A stretch of DNA of 64,000 nt from the NCBI GenBank assembly GCA_029959085.1, contig JARWIR010000018.1, forward strand, positions 20,211,001-20,275,000. Direction: 5' to 3'. Position numbers and translations under genes: made by a program. Below the pieces are notes generated by a model, which had not been told where the DNA came from, searched no databases, and saw only the letters and a program-made list of their open reading frames with translations. The stretch comes from Nemophila menziesii (taxonomy: Eukaryota > Streptophyta > Magnoliopsida > Boraginales > Hydrophyllaceae). Below are positions 1-11,130 of this stretch, one piece after another (position 1 is the stretch's first letter; the number at the start of each line of letters is the position of its first letter).

Positions 1-446
1 TTCGTTTGACGCATATGAGTAGTCGAAGTTCACCATCTCGGAAAGATATTTAACTTTTCTCTTGACCATTCTTCTAAATTCCTCACCGATTTTGAGATAT
101 AAGCCCATTTGTGGTCGTGGGTGGTGAAATTCAGATTTATTTGGTAACTTTATCTTTCCATATTTTAGCTTTTGTTTCCTTATCTCCAATTTCCATGTAT
201 ATCTTCTTTCCTTTATCTCTTAGAATTGACTTGACATCTAATTAATTTCTCTATATATCTTTTAAGCTTAACACTAAATAAATAATTAAACCCAATATGC
301 TCTAAAAGTAATAATTCATTAAATCAAGACTAAAAATAGGAAAGTGTAATAATTCATGGGAAAATCGAGTATTTATACTTATAAAACACTAAAAATGATG
401 TCTCCAACTAATATTAAATCATCACAAATGGGGAGACATCAATTAT
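1..446. mobile_element. Right end of insert splitting copia 5' LTR (unit 1, partial)
   Basis: This is the tail of the ~1.5 kb insert that is complete at 18430-19917; its left part lies before the window. A short open frame on the minus strand here is not recognisable as any known protein. A hairpin-forming inverted repeat (397-440) lies just inside the right boundary. The family is not identified. Confidence 0.55.
397..440. repeat. 9-bp inverted repeat (hairpin)
   Basis: GATGTCTCC at 397-405 pairs perfectly with GGAGACATC at 432-440 across a 26-nt loop. It lies at the right edge of the insert in the copia 5' LTR. It recurs in units 2 and 3; in unit 4 one arm is altered (GGAAGACATC), so it is not strictly conserved. 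It may be part of the insert's terminal structure. Confidence 0.6.
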
Positions 447-601
447 TTACACCATACAGAATACAATTCTCTTTGTAATAATTTTTATAATTATAGTGAA
501 TCTCTCTCCTCTTCTCGTGTTTTTTTCTATCTTGGGTTTTCACATAAATGTTGTGTCAAATACTTACTTGTGTGCTTTATTCATTCGATCATATTCTCTC
601 A
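447..601 (+). repeat. Copia 5' LTR, right part (unit 1)
   Basis: This aligns by eye with the second half of the 3' LTR at 3935-4193: shared ACACCATA, TTCTC(C/T)TTGTAAT, CTCTCGTG, CTTACTTGTGT and TTATTCATTCGATC blocks. It is followed at 604-619 by a decayed primer-binding site. The left part of this LTR is before the window; in the next unit it lies at 18369-18429. Confidence 0.75.
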
Positions 602-603
602 AA

Positions 604-619
604 TGGGTATCTAAGAATA
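604..619 (+). other. Degenerate copia primer-binding site
   Basis: TGGGTATCTAAGAATA resembles the TGGTATCAGAGC sequence complementary to initiator-Met tRNA that follows the 5' LTR in plant copia elements, with one inserted base and a few substitutions. Position directly after the LTR supports the reading. It also occurs at 20075-20090, 38729-38744 and 57904-57919. Confidence 0.6.
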
Positions 620-3600
620 GGTTTATATTGCACAACAAGATTTTAATTTTTCATGCACAAGAATCAAGGATAATTAAGAGATTCAATGAGACGATTTTTC
701 TGTTCCGCTATTATTTTTCAACTTTAAAAAAAAGTTATCAAAACAACTGTGAATCTGAATATCATCTCGTATCTCGAGATTTTGACATTATTTCCAGAAA
801 CTCATTGAAGTAAAGTTGTTTTATTTGTTCTTATGATAAAAAAGGTATATAATTCATCTAGTTTCATTAGCAATCGGCCGAGATATTCAAGTTAAGGTTT
901 TCATATTTTTTGAAATTAAACTTTGATTTTCATTCTGAATTTTACGTATATTGAAGAAAGTGGGAGGGTATTCTTTTTCTACTCGAAGAGATAAAAAAAC
1001 AGCACCAGAATTATCGAATTTGGTTAAGTAATGAAGAAGTTATTTAAATTAGGGTTTTAAGCTTTTATTTTTTATTTCTTGCAAGTAATTTGTGCTGTTT
1101 TACGTAACGAAGTAAAAAAAAATCATCACATGCGTAGCTCTATGTTTTCATTATTATAAAATATTATATTATATTATTAATATATATATCATATATGTTA
1201 TTTAATATATATAATATTTTAAATAAAAACGAATTGACCTAGTTGACCGTTGATTTTTTCGATTGACGTTTTTGGCTTGACCTATCTAGGGGTTTTATGA
1301 TGTTTCAGATCTGTTTTTAGGTTAGTTTCTCCAGATTTTGAGTATTTTTGCAACTATAATATTCAAAATTCCGCTATTGGATCGCAATACGAGATTCTCA
1401 TTATGGCAAGTTAAGATGCGAGATGTGCTCGATCAGATGGATTTGGATGAAGCGTTATTGGATTTTATAAAATGCTCTCGACTATGACCTACGTTGAGAA
1501 AAAAATGAAAGGATCCTAAGGCTCTATTAAAAATTCAACTCCATCTCTCAAATCAAATTTTACAAGACGTTTTTAAATAGAATACTTCTGCTGCTTTATG
1601 ACTGAAATTAGAAAAATTATGTATGACAAAAAGTCTTATCATCAAGTTAGCTATCAAACAACGACTTAATTCTCATATTTTGGTGGAAGTTCATCTTTAG
1701 TAGATCATATATGAAGTTTAAGGAAATAGTCTCTATTTCAGAAACTTTAGAAGTCAAGAATGAAGATGAAGAGTTGATATTAATTTAATTATGTTCATTA
1801 CCCCCATCGTATTTGAATTTTAGAGATACAAAATTATACAACCATGAAATATTATATGTGGATGAAGTGTATGAAACATTATACTCCAAGGAAATGATGA
1901 AACACTTGTTGGGTGCAACCGCGACCCACGCAGAAGGTTTGTTTGTTCGATGAAAATTGTATGAGTAGAAATCTGGAGGTGATGAATGGAAGATGAAAAA
2001 GTTTTGCATTTATTTTAAGAATAAGGTGCATATAAGATCTGAATGTCGTAAATTTTAGAACAAGAATTCTACTACAAATCATAACCGATACCCAAAAGAA
2101 TTCGATGAAGCTGGCGTTGTACATAATGACAATGATGGACAACTTTTAGCTGCGTATGATGGTGGATATAACTCAAGAAAATAATAGATTATGGATTGCG
2201 GCTACACTTTTCATATGTGTCCCAATCAAGACTGGTTTTCTTCTATGAGATAGTGTCGAAAGGTGATGTTTTAATGGGAAATAACGACTCATGCAAAACT
2301 ACTTACATTGGTACAATCAAAATTAAGATGTTTGATGGGGTCGTAAAACACTTGGTAATGTAAGACATGTTCCAAAGTTGAAGAGGAATCTTATCTCTTT
2401 GAGTTATCTGGACTCAAAAGAGTACACGTACACTAGAGAAGGTGGAGGTCTAAGATTTGTAAAGTAAGTCGTGTTGTGACGAAAGAACAAAAGAGTAAAA
2501 CGGAATTATATATTTTTGCACGATTCCACATTTATCGGTTTTGCAATTGTTGTCTCTACTTAATTTCCCAAAGAAGATTCCAATAAAATATGGCACATGC
2601 GTCTAAGGCATGTGAACGAAAATGATATGGATAAATTAAATAGATGACGACTCATCGATGCAAAGAGACTGGGTAAACTTTAGCCTTGTGAACATTGTGT
2701 CTTTGGAAACCATAAAGGGAGTTTATTTGGGAAAACCATTCACAATACTAAAAATAATCTCATTCTAATCTTTAGGGGTCCTCTAGAGTGTGTTCCATGG
2801 GAGGTTCTAATTACATGTTGACTATAATTGATGACTTCTCTAGAAAAGTTTGGGTGTTTTTCTTGAAATGAAAGAATGACGCATTTTCAACGTTTAAAGA
2901 ATGAAAGATCATGACTAAGAAACACACATGAAAGCATAATAAAACACCTTCATATTGATAGTGGTTTAGAGTTTTTCTCAAATGAATTTATTGCTCTCTG
3001 TAAGTCCAAAGTACTGATCGACACTCAACCATTCCGGGTACAACTCGGCAAAATGACATAGAAAATCGTATGCATAGAACGGTTATAGAAAAAGTACGTT
3101 GCATGCTTTTTAACTCTGATTTATCAAAGATATTTTGGACCGAATCCGCTTCTACAACTTCTTATCTGATCAATATTTCTCCATCAATTGCCATGAGCAA
3201 CAGAATTTCGCACGAGGTATGGTTGGCAACTGCTCAAAATATTATGATCATAAAGTATTGGTTGTCCACCATATGCACATATTGATAAGGGTATACTGGA
3301 GCCTAGAGCTCAAAAGTGTATTTTTCCTGGTTATAAATTTGGTTTAAAGGATATAAGTTGTGCTGTCCAGAAACTAAAAAAATAGTAATTAGCCAAAATG
3401 TTATTTTTTATGAAAGTGTTATGCTTTCTAATTCCCCTCTAGTGATAATTTTAATAATGATCAAAAGAAATTACACAAACAGAGCTTGATTTATAGATGG
3501 AATCACATCCTATACTAGAAACTACATCTCAGAAAGATCCAGACCCTGCATGATAATGGTAATATAACTTTTACACAACCACCACAGTATTCTACTGTAG

Positions 3601-3934
3601 CAAATAGACCAAATAGAAATATTAATCCCCCTCAGATATTTGCCGCAACCGATTTCGTTACCTATGCTCTAATTAGCACTCATGATAATCTGACTGATAT
3701 GAAGTCAAAGTCGGTTCTAATTTCTAAGTTTGAGCTTTGCTCAGATTTAGTTGGTATTTACCGTTTGAATTAAGCCCCTTGATTTTTTTTAGAAAATGAG
3801 AGATCTTCGAATATTGGTGATTTATTTTCTTGACTCCTGGCAGATTTTTTGTCAAGATGGAGATATTTTTCAAGGTTGAGATATCGACAGGGTTTTTTTT
3901 GCTTCGATGATCGAATTTGTGTCAAGGTGGAGAT

Positions 3935-4193
3935 TGTTAGACTTATGTCTTAGTTCTAATTTTTTAGGACTGGCCCATTAACTTAATAATCTTAGTTTTC
4001 TGACTTACCTATAAATACAATTATGTTGTGTATATTTATATACACCATATACGATACGATTCTCCTTGTAATCTCTCTTTCATTATAGTAAAACTATCTG
4101 CACCTCTCGTGGTTTTTTCCATCTTGAGTTTCCACGTAAATCTTGTGTCAATTACTTACTTGTGTACTTTATTCATTCGATCCAATTCTATCA
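3935..4193 (+). repeat. Copia 3' LTR (unit 1)
   Basis: Begins TGTTAGAC directly after a polypurine tract (AAGGTGGAGA, 3924-3933), the classic plant copia 3' LTR junction, and ends near TCTATCA. About 259 bp. It contains a TATA-like CTATAAATAC at about 4010 and aligns with both parts of the interrupted 5' LTR. No convincing target-site duplication was found outside the two LTRs. Confidence 0.8.
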
Positions 4194-4260
4194 CTAAAGC
4201 TTTCAAAAAGTGCCCGAATACCACTTTTTGACGGAATTTGTCAAATTTCTTTGATAAGTT

Positions 4261-5196
4261 ATGGCTTCTACGGGGAAAAGTCCAAGGAAAAATGAGGTAT
4301 CTATTCATCAAAATATCACTCATTTAATAAGCATATAAATTGTAATTTTCCTATGGTCGAAGATGGGGAAATATTTTGCTGTGACACTGTTGGGATGCAT
4401 AAATAAGATAATTATGTAGCATCATTCACGGATAAGTTTACGGGGAAATTTTTGTGGAAAGAATATGTTGAAACTAACATTTGAACATTCACATGTCAAA
4501 AGCAATGAAAATGGTTCATAAATCCTAGAAGCGACACAAGGTCTTAGGATAATGGGCTATATGGTTACTGTCAAAGGTAGGAATCCTGGATAAATACAAG
4601 ATGATCGATGAAAGACCACCTATGATTGAGGAAGAGATCTTCTACATTGAAAAACCAACAAAATAGATACATACACCTTATCAATCTAATACGGATTTAT
4701 ATGTATTTTTCTAGAGAGGCGTGATCCTAATACAATGGAACCCATAAGAGAGGCAGAACAACGATGTGTTGCAAATGAGATAGTTACCAATATTTATTAT
4801 AAAATGAAACGGGACATTACCATATAAAAATGTGATATAATAAGGATAGACATGTATGGGATAAGGTCGTATCCTTAATGTATAAGTGGTGGTTTACAAA
4901 ATGAAAGGGGATACAGTTGCTTTTATAATATGACATTTTAAACGGTTAAAATTTTGGGATTCATCACTTGGTTTGTGAGGTGTATACTTTAGTAATGGAA
5001 CATACACATTATATTTATGGGAGTAAAAAACCTTGTGAATTAATGGATGTTGAATATATTTTTTTAATGTGTGCATAGCATGAGGCTTATAATGAACCGT
5101 GAGGGAAAATTGCTCGATTATTTTGTAGTGAATATAAGGATCGTCATGTATTTTTTAGAAGATGTTATAACATTGTATAAGGAGTTATTACTTTAA
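4261..5196 (+). pseudogene. Unrecognised coding relic (unit 1)
   Basis: A stretch of higher-complexity sequence beginning ATGGCTTCTACG that reads protein-like in shifting plus-strand frames, for example a DKFTGKFLWKEYVET segment and, near the end, MNREGKLLDYFVV. Frames are interrupted by stops every 20-70 codons. I do not recognise the family. It lies between a copia 3' LTR and the gypsy relic, so it may be more transposon debris or a captured host gene fragment. In unit 4 the end is open for 77 codons (62314-62547). Confidence 0.35.
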
Positions 5197-6747
5197 TTTA
5201 TGTGAATAACTTGAATGAATAATAAGGTGGATGTCAAACTAATAGTTTTACTTAACGAAAGTTCATGTTCCATTACCAACCATTTACCAATTGGTTAAAA
5301 GCAACACAATACATCATTTAAACACACGTCACACACAAGCATTAACTATACACAAAAAACATTTGAACTTATAAACTATTATATTTTTATATAAACTACT
5401 ATGTATGTAGACTGAATGATGAATCATAGACAACAATAAAATCTTAAGTTTCAATTGGTTTTTAGATGCATTATGGAGGCACAATAAGACTTCGGTAGAT
5501 ATAAGTATGGTTGGTATACCATACACTATTCATGAGACATATGGTTCTCTTTAAAGGTTACAACTTCAATTGTTTACTAAATTATTTGAAACTTGATTTG
5601 AAGATTGGTTAAACGAGTTATTCTGAGACTAATATGAGAAGGAATATATTACAAGAGTAATGTAACACTCATATGGATGATTCCATTAATGTCATGAAGT
5701 CATCGATGCAAATAAATTTATTTATTGGTCAGTAAATTTAATTAATTAAGAATATTGTTTGTAAAATTAACTTCATATGTTTTTACGCGATCATATTATT
5801 ATGGATATAATGTTGGATAAGGAAGAAGGGTAATAACTAGAGATATAAATTGTTAAAAGGCATATATAATTTTGATATCTTATATATCCTGAACTCCTAT
5901 TTAATAAAAATTATGTGATTCTTGATGTTCTTGAACTACATAAAATAGCAATAAAATTATTTAACACCAAATATTTGTTTTTATATTATAACAAATGTTT
6001 GTGTTTATCTTATAAAAATAAGGTATGAACACTGCGCGAAGACTATTACATAAAATTTGCTTTTTATTTGGAATAGATTAAAATGGAAGTTTTATCTAAA
6101 AATTCATGATTTTGTGTTCTTCCCTAATACATTATTATGACTTACATTAACATATTATATGTGTTTTCCTAAAACTCGTCATTACTCTTGTCCTCTTTTA
6201 CACTAAAGTTTAACTCAATACTTATAAATATTCAACAATACTTTCTTTAATATGCAATGAGGATGATGTGCTTATTTGTAAATATCCTTTGTGGCTTCCC
6301 AAGGTTCTGATCTAGGGTGGTTGCCCATCTTCTGATTTTACCTCTTTAGAGTGACACTTGTGATTGCTCAATTTTTCCTTTTGAGCACCCTTACCAAAAG
6401 GTGAATAATCATAAACTCGGGGTATACAAAATGTTTATAGCAAAACACACAATAACTAACTAACTGATTAATTTTTTTACGTTGTTTAGGGCCTAAAAAG
6501 TCCATAAATATACAAACCGCATCCGAACATGTGTGATTTATAATATAAACTATGAGGATAGACATTCACAATATTCTAATAAAATAAATTTATTGTATTG
6601 TTAATAAGACCTTGTTATAAATTAAGAAACAACATGGACATATGTTTGACCAATATAGAATTTATAAAACTATTATACACATTATTTCAATATTAAATAG
6701 TGTTATTATCCCTTGTTTTGATACTTTTACACATAAAAAGAGAATAT
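5197..6747. other. No gene seen (unit 1, 1.55 kb)
   Basis: AT-rich sequence with short open frames only, none protein-like to me. It is downstream of the minus-strand gypsy integrase, so it could be the decayed 3' end of that element, but no LTR end or polypurine tract could be recognised. Confidence 0.6.
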
Positions 6748-7990
6748 TTATGCATGCCATTTCTTTGTTTTCTCCTTAAAGAGTTTTGCATTCCCATAGG
6801 CATGGAACTGAAATTCGTCAAGCTCTTTCAATTGCATTATTTGTTGCTCATCGACTAGTTGTTGATCTAAATTAAGCTCTTTTATTGCCCAATAAGTACC
6901 CAATTCAAGCTTGAGTGGTAAGTGAGAAGGCTTATCATACACCATTAGATATGGAGATGCACCTACTGGAGCTTTGAATATAGTTCGTTAAGCCCATAGT
7001 GCATCATCTAAATTTGTTGACCAATCGTTCCTCATTTGTCCCACGGTCTTCTCAAGAATCAAATTTATCTCTCGGTTAGAGACTTCAGCTTTCCAGTTCA
7101 TTTCCAGATTGTATGTGGTAGACACCTTATGTCTCACCCCATATTTCACTAGAATCACCTTCAAGTACTTATTTACAAAATGCGTACCTCCTTAACTAAT
7201 GATCACTCTTGGTGTTCCACATCTCATAAAGATACGTGACTTTAGGATTTTGAGTACCACTTGTGGATCATTTATCGGTAGAGCTAAAGCTTCAATCCAT
7301 TTAGACACGTAATAAAAAATTAGCAAGATATATTGGTTACCAGTGGATGAGTCAAACAGTCAGATTAAATCAATACCCCAAACATACAAAATATCCACTT
7401 TTAATACGTTATTAAGTGGTATCTCGTCCTCCTCATTGTGTTACTCGTGAATTGACACCTCTTACACTACTTCACAAATATTTTGAAATCCCTATGGATG
7501 GAAGGCCGAAAAAATCCGGATTGAAGTATCTTCACCGCCTTTCGACCACCGTTATAATGCCCTTCATAAAGCGAAGCATGACAATTAAAAATTATCGTAT
7601 GAATCTCATTACCCGATATACATCAGCATATCATCTGATCACTACACACCTTGAAGAGGAAGTGGTCCTCCTGAAAGAATTACTTTACTTGGTGGAGCAA
7701 CTTCTTCATATGTTGTGGATTGAATTCAGTGGGGAATAATCCACTAAATATGAAGTTCACTATATCTACGTACTAAGTTGTAATAGAATTATTGAGATAA
7801 AAGAGTTGTTCATCAAGGAATACGTCATTGACCAACTTGGGTCTTATGTTAACGGGGAGCCTTCGAGGTGATATAAATAATCAGTTACTTGATTTTATCT
7901 CCCTTTTCGTTCTCGAATATCAAAGTCAAATTCTTGTAATAGAAGTACCCATATAATAAGACACGGATTGGGATTATCTGGTTTGAGGCT
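6748..7990 (-). pseudogene. Ty3/gypsy RNase H-integrase relic (unit 1)
   Basis: On the minus strand, from 7990 downward: RNase H C-terminus (LLQEFDFDIRERKG after a frame shift), a spacer with DEQLFYLNN and FPTEFNPQHMKK, the integrase zinc finger (HASLYEGH ... CKRC, about 7450-7585, one stop inside), the integrase core (GIDLIGLFDS, YVSKWIEALALP, GTHFVNKYLK, EVSNREI, DDALWA), and the C-terminal segment ending KTKKWHA with a stop at 6748. The match to Athila/Tat-type plant gypsy integrases is clear from family knowledge. Stops and frameshifts make it a pseudogene; gag, protease and RT are absent. Confidence 0.88.
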
Positions 7991-8640
7991 AGGGTAGACC
8001 AAGGCAATATATTTTGATTTAAGAAAACATTTGGGTAGCCCAAGGGTAGGGTAAAAAAAGCTTACCCTAGGGTTAATCCTATTTACCTTTTGGTTTATCC
8101 TTCTTAGTCAACATTAGTCAAAAAAATTTAGCACATGTAAAAGTACAAAAAATGACAAAAACTTGAAAAAGCTGATATAGAATTTACGAATTTGACATTA
8201 CAAACCAAGAAGCCAGGAATCAAATATTTCAAAATAGGTTACAATCCAAAGTAAAGTCTTAATACATCAAATAACTTTAACCAAAAACAAAATTTAGTTT
8301 GAACTTCAAAAGCCACCAAAAGCTTAGGTTGATCGGGGACTTGGTAGTCATCTCGGGTGCTTGTTAACATGTTTAACCCTATATATTCTCATTGGCACAC
8401 AAAATTTGTTAAGTACATAAGTTATTTAAATGGTTTAAGACTCAAAATACTCATATTCATCATAGTCCTAACAGTTTTATATAAGTCATTTTTTTATTTT
8501 ATTAATATAAAACTTCATTTTATTTTATTTGTCTTTTCTTTTAAATTGATGAATAAAATAAACTTATGACTTTTGGCTTTTCATGATCGAACATTAATCC
8601 ATCCACTAATTTTATCTTAATGATTTTTTCATTAATCTTA
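7991..8640. other. No gene seen (unit 1, between gypsy relic and promoter-like block)
   Basis: AT-rich. A short GC-containing palindrome-like patch (GGGTAGGGTAA ... TTACCCTAGGG) lies at about 8045-8075, just past the point where gypsy similarity fades. A 70-codon open frame at 8357-8569 is low-complexity and not protein-like. Confidence 0.5.
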
Positions 8641-8698
8641 TGCAAATGAAAAGTTGTAACACTTTTTTATTAACCATTTGCAAATGAAAGGTTGTAAC
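8641..8698. repeat. Two 20-bp direct repeats upstream of TATA box
   Basis: TGCAAATGAAAAGTTGTAAC at 8641-8660 and the same with one change (A to G at position 12) at 8679-8698, 38 bp apart and about 45 bp upstream of a TATA box. The arrangement suggests a duplicated cis-element. It is conserved in units 2 (about 27488-27545) and 3 (about 46772-46829). Confidence 0.55.
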
Positions 8699-8741
8699 AA
8701 CTAGTAATTCATTGCCATTAAAAAGCTTGATGGGAGCTTGG

Positions 8742-8751
8742 CTATATAAAC
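8742..8751 (+). promoter_or_regulatory. Putative TATA box (unit 1)
   Basis: CTATATAAAC sits 117 bp upstream of an ATG at 8868, downstream of the paired 20-bp direct repeats, and is followed by a CAAT/ACAC-rich leader. Composition is right for a plant pol II core promoter. No transcript evidence; inference only. Confidence 0.45.
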
Positions 8752-8867
8752 TAAAGTTTTGGTCCCTAAACTCAATTCATACACACAAAAAAATTATACA
8801 CCATCTATAATTGAATGCTTGAGAGTTTTGAAGAACAAAACATAAGGAAAAGTTTTTTAAGACATCA

Positions 8868-8971
8868 ATGGCCGGAGGTATCATTACTCTTTTTCGATCT
8901 ATTTATTTATTCCGCATTTTAGTTTGATCGTTTTTTCTAACATTTTTAATGTTTCAGGGACTGGTTTTTAA
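8868..8971 (+). other. Tiny two-exon ORF or truncated gene start (unit 1)
   Basis: An ATG in good context (ATCAATGGCC) opens MAGG, interrupted by a plausible 80-nt intron (GTATCATTAC at 8878 to TTTCAG ending 8957). Spliced, it reads MAGGTGF then stop at 8969-8971; unspliced it gives 19 codons. This could be a promoter plus first exon left over from a larger gene, or the start of a non-coding transcript. The whole block is kept in units 2 and 3, including both splice sites. No function is proposed. Confidence 0.3.
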
Positions 8972-10447
8972 AGTTTAAGAGACAGATTTACAAAGCTTAA
9001 GAAACTGAAATGCAACCCCTCCAAGAAGTGTTACTTCTTTCTTATATCATTGGTTTTAGGGGAAGGGTTATATTAAGAAATGAGACTCCTAGAATTTTTT
9101 TTAATAACCTGTGACAAAAAAGATAGGCTACTAAAACCCTGCTGTATAACACAAACATGCTTTCGAATTGCTTACTGGGATTTCTCGGTTATTTCCTTAT
9201 AATTCATCAAACAGTTTAGGTCGATCTAATTGGATTCATGTCTAAAGTCATTATCAGAAGTAACAAGTGTTATTTAATCATCGAGTGGGATGATGTCATA
9301 CTCTATTAATTACTCTTTCGAAAAACAATAACACTTTGATTTTTATTGCAACAAAAAAAGTAATTAGTTAGACCATCATAGTTTTAATAAACTTACTTCT
9401 TTCTAGTTTTCAAGAATGTAATACACATAAAGATTTTCAAAACAGCTTTCATATATGAAACTATGATAAAGTAGTTATCATATATGTGAATTATTAAAGA
9501 AGTTATTTTTGAACACTTACTGATTTTTATACCAAAATAGAGATAATAATTATAAAAGCATTGCTACATATAGAACTTATCATATTCTTCTCTTTACAAG
9601 CAGATAAAGATAAATATTTATTAGAAAGCTCACAAGAATTGCCAGAGGAAACTAAATAAGTCAATATATGATTTTAGAGGTGAAATGGTCAAATTGCAGG
9701 CCATTCACTTGAATTTTTTATTAATTTGTGAATGGTTTTATAAAAAAAGTTAACATTGTCATTCGAATTCAAAAAAAATAATACTAATAATACATGCATT
9801 TTAGAAATTACAGTTAATTTTGTCAAATACCATAACAATAAATGATTCTATGTGTAAAATTATTTTTTGTTGTCAACTAGATTATTACTTTTTGTTTCCT
9901 ACCAGATTATTTTGAAAATAGAACACAAAATAGAACACTTATTATAAAAGGAACAATAGAAATACAACACTAAAAACAGAATGAAAACACAAAATTAAAG
10001 TAAAAAAAGTTAAATAAGGAAGAACAAAGGTAGAAGAATACATTGGTAGAAAATGATTGGTATCGTCACGTCCGTAAGATCTCCAATATATAGCAACACC
10101 ATCATAAAAAAACAGATAAACCAGTTAAGATCTCATCAGAAAAGGTTAAATTACAGCAAGAAATTGACATTTTAAGCATGTTGATACATGCATTTATTGC
10201 TTCACATCGGAACTACCTACCAATTCCGAACAACATTAATGGTTACCACGGTTAAGGACCAAAGCAGTAAAGAGAAAGAGAAACTTTATCATAGAAGTAA
10301 GGGAAAGGGATTGATTGACATCAATAGGGTTAGATTTGTAGCACAGGATAGAAATAGATCAGTCATAGTATTGGATAGAGATAGAGGAGACAAACTTTTT
10401 CTGATAGAAAACAATTCAAACAAATCAGTATGAGGAAAAGAAAAGAA
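8972..10447. other. No gene seen (unit 1, 1.5 kb)
   Basis: AT-rich sequence without recognisable coding content. It contains a perfect 8-bp inverted repeat, CCATTCAC 9701-9708 with GTGAATGG 9728-9735. A purine-rich 81-codon open frame at 10188-10433 is compositional rather than protein-like. Confidence 0.5.
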
Positions 10448-10728
10448 TTAAATCTCTTCACACTTGCATCTCTTAACACTTAGTATCGGAATAGAAAAAA
10501 AAATCTCTGCACACTCGTATATCTTCTTCAAACTCAAGATTGGAACAAAAAAAAAAAAAATCTTTTCACACGCACCATTGGAACAAAAAACAAAAACAAA
10601 TCTCTTCAGACTTAGCACTAGAACAAAAACATAAAGAAATCTTTTCACATGGACCATTGGAACAAAAACAAAAACAAATCTCTTCACACTCAGCACTGGA
10701 ACAAAAAACAAAAAGAAATCTCAAATTT
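10448..10728. repeat. Minisatellite A (unit 1)
   Basis: Six to seven imperfect monomers of about 30-55 bp, each of the form AATCT(C/T)TTCACAC followed by (C/A)(A/C)C(A/C)(T/C)TGGAAC and an A-rich spacer (AAAAACAAAAAC). Length variation between units is mostly in the A-runs. Open frames across it on either strand are simply the repeat read through and do not indicate a gene. Confidence 0.85.
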
Positions 10729-10763
10729 TTTTACCTTAATTTGGGTTCTTCGCAGGAGATGAT

Positions 10764-10990
10764 CGTGGAGAATGGTCCAGGAAACGGCAGTGGCGTTTGA
10801 TGATGGTGGATAATGGTCCACGTGCCGGCAGTTCAGTTTAATGATGGTGGAGAATGGTCCAGGCGTTTTCCTTGTACAGGAGTGCGGTTGAGTGAAGATA
10901 AAGAATGGTCCACTAATGGCGGCGGTTTTCTTGTGCAGGTTAGAGGCTGAAAGGTGGAGAATGGTCCAATAGTGGCGATGGGTTTCTTGT
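10764..10990. repeat. Minisatellite B (unit 1)
   Basis: GC-richer array adjoining minisatellite A. The core GG(A/T)(G/T)AATGGTCCA ends at 10779, 10820, 10861, 10912 and 10967, so spacing grows from 41 to 55 bp. The last three monomers also carry a GTTTTC(C)TTGT(A/G)CAGG block. Copies in units 2 and 3 differ by small indels. Confidence 0.8.
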
Positions 10991-11019
10991 GTAGGACAGC
11001 GGGCGAAGGTGAGAAGGTG

Positions 11020-11130
11020 AGACCTGAAGAGATTTCATTTTGTTTTTTGTTCTGATCTGAGCGTGAAGAGAGTGAACATAGAGGATGAAGAGAGAGAAAA
11101 GAGAAAGAGATGAGATTGTGTTTTCAGACC
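11020..11130. repeat. Inverted minisatellite-A monomer and purine-rich tract (unit 1)
   Basis: Bases about 11023-11055 are the reverse complement of a minisatellite-A monomer (minus strand reads GAACAAAAAACAAAATG then AAATCTCTTCAG), making an inverted pair with the array at 10448-10728. It is followed by a GA-rich run (11062-11110). On the minus strand the GA run becomes a CT-rich leader-like stretch ahead of an 87-codon frame (11203-10940). Confidence 0.55.

Larger units (their letters stand above)
447..4193 (+). mobile_element. Decayed Ty1/copia retrotransposon, unit 1
   Basis: Plus-strand relic in the order 5' LTR, PBS, gag-like (about 1420-2000), protease/pre-integrase (about 2180-2760), integrase core (about 2790-3300), linker, RNase H tail (about 3700-3773), polypurine tract (3924-3933), 3' LTR. 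Recognisable pieces include a gag MDLDEALL segment, the VRHVPKLKRNLISLS block that follows the protease, and integrase text RTVIEKVRCML followed by FWTES and YLIN. All frames are broken by stops. The pre-RT linker (NRPNRNINPPQ) runs in frame at 3597-3773 straight into the RNase H C-terminus (SKFELCSDLVGI), so RT and most of RNase H are deleted. It cannot encode a working element. Confidence 0.9.

Noticed and set aside
496..813. 105-codon plus-strand open frame, also at 19967-20284 and 38621-38938
   Set aside because: It spans the copia 5' LTR and the primer-binding site, begins at a non-ATG codon, is low-complexity, and is broken in unit 4.
1785..2142. Minus-strand frames of 74 and 87 codons, repeated in each unit
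   Set aside because: They are antisense to the copia gag region and do not resemble any protein.
7416..7739. 107-codon plus-strand open frame (also 45548-45871)
   Set aside because: It is antisense to the gypsy integrase zinc-finger region, whose motifs are clear on the minus strand.
6748..7990. Endogenous pararetrovirus as the source of the RNase H-like sequence
   Set aside because: The RNase H, zinc finger, integrase order and the Athila-type integrase motifs fit Ty3/gypsy; plant pararetroviruses lack an integrase.
8045..8075. CCCTAGGG/GGGTAGGGT patch as telomere-like repeat
   Set aside because: There are only one or two imperfect copies, no TTTAGGG array, and it lies at the faded end of the gypsy relic.
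10448..10800. Overlapping 86-87 codon frames on both strands
   Set aside because: They are the minisatellite read through; the apparent protein repeats (VFVPMVHVKRF and the like) are a by-product of the DNA repeat.
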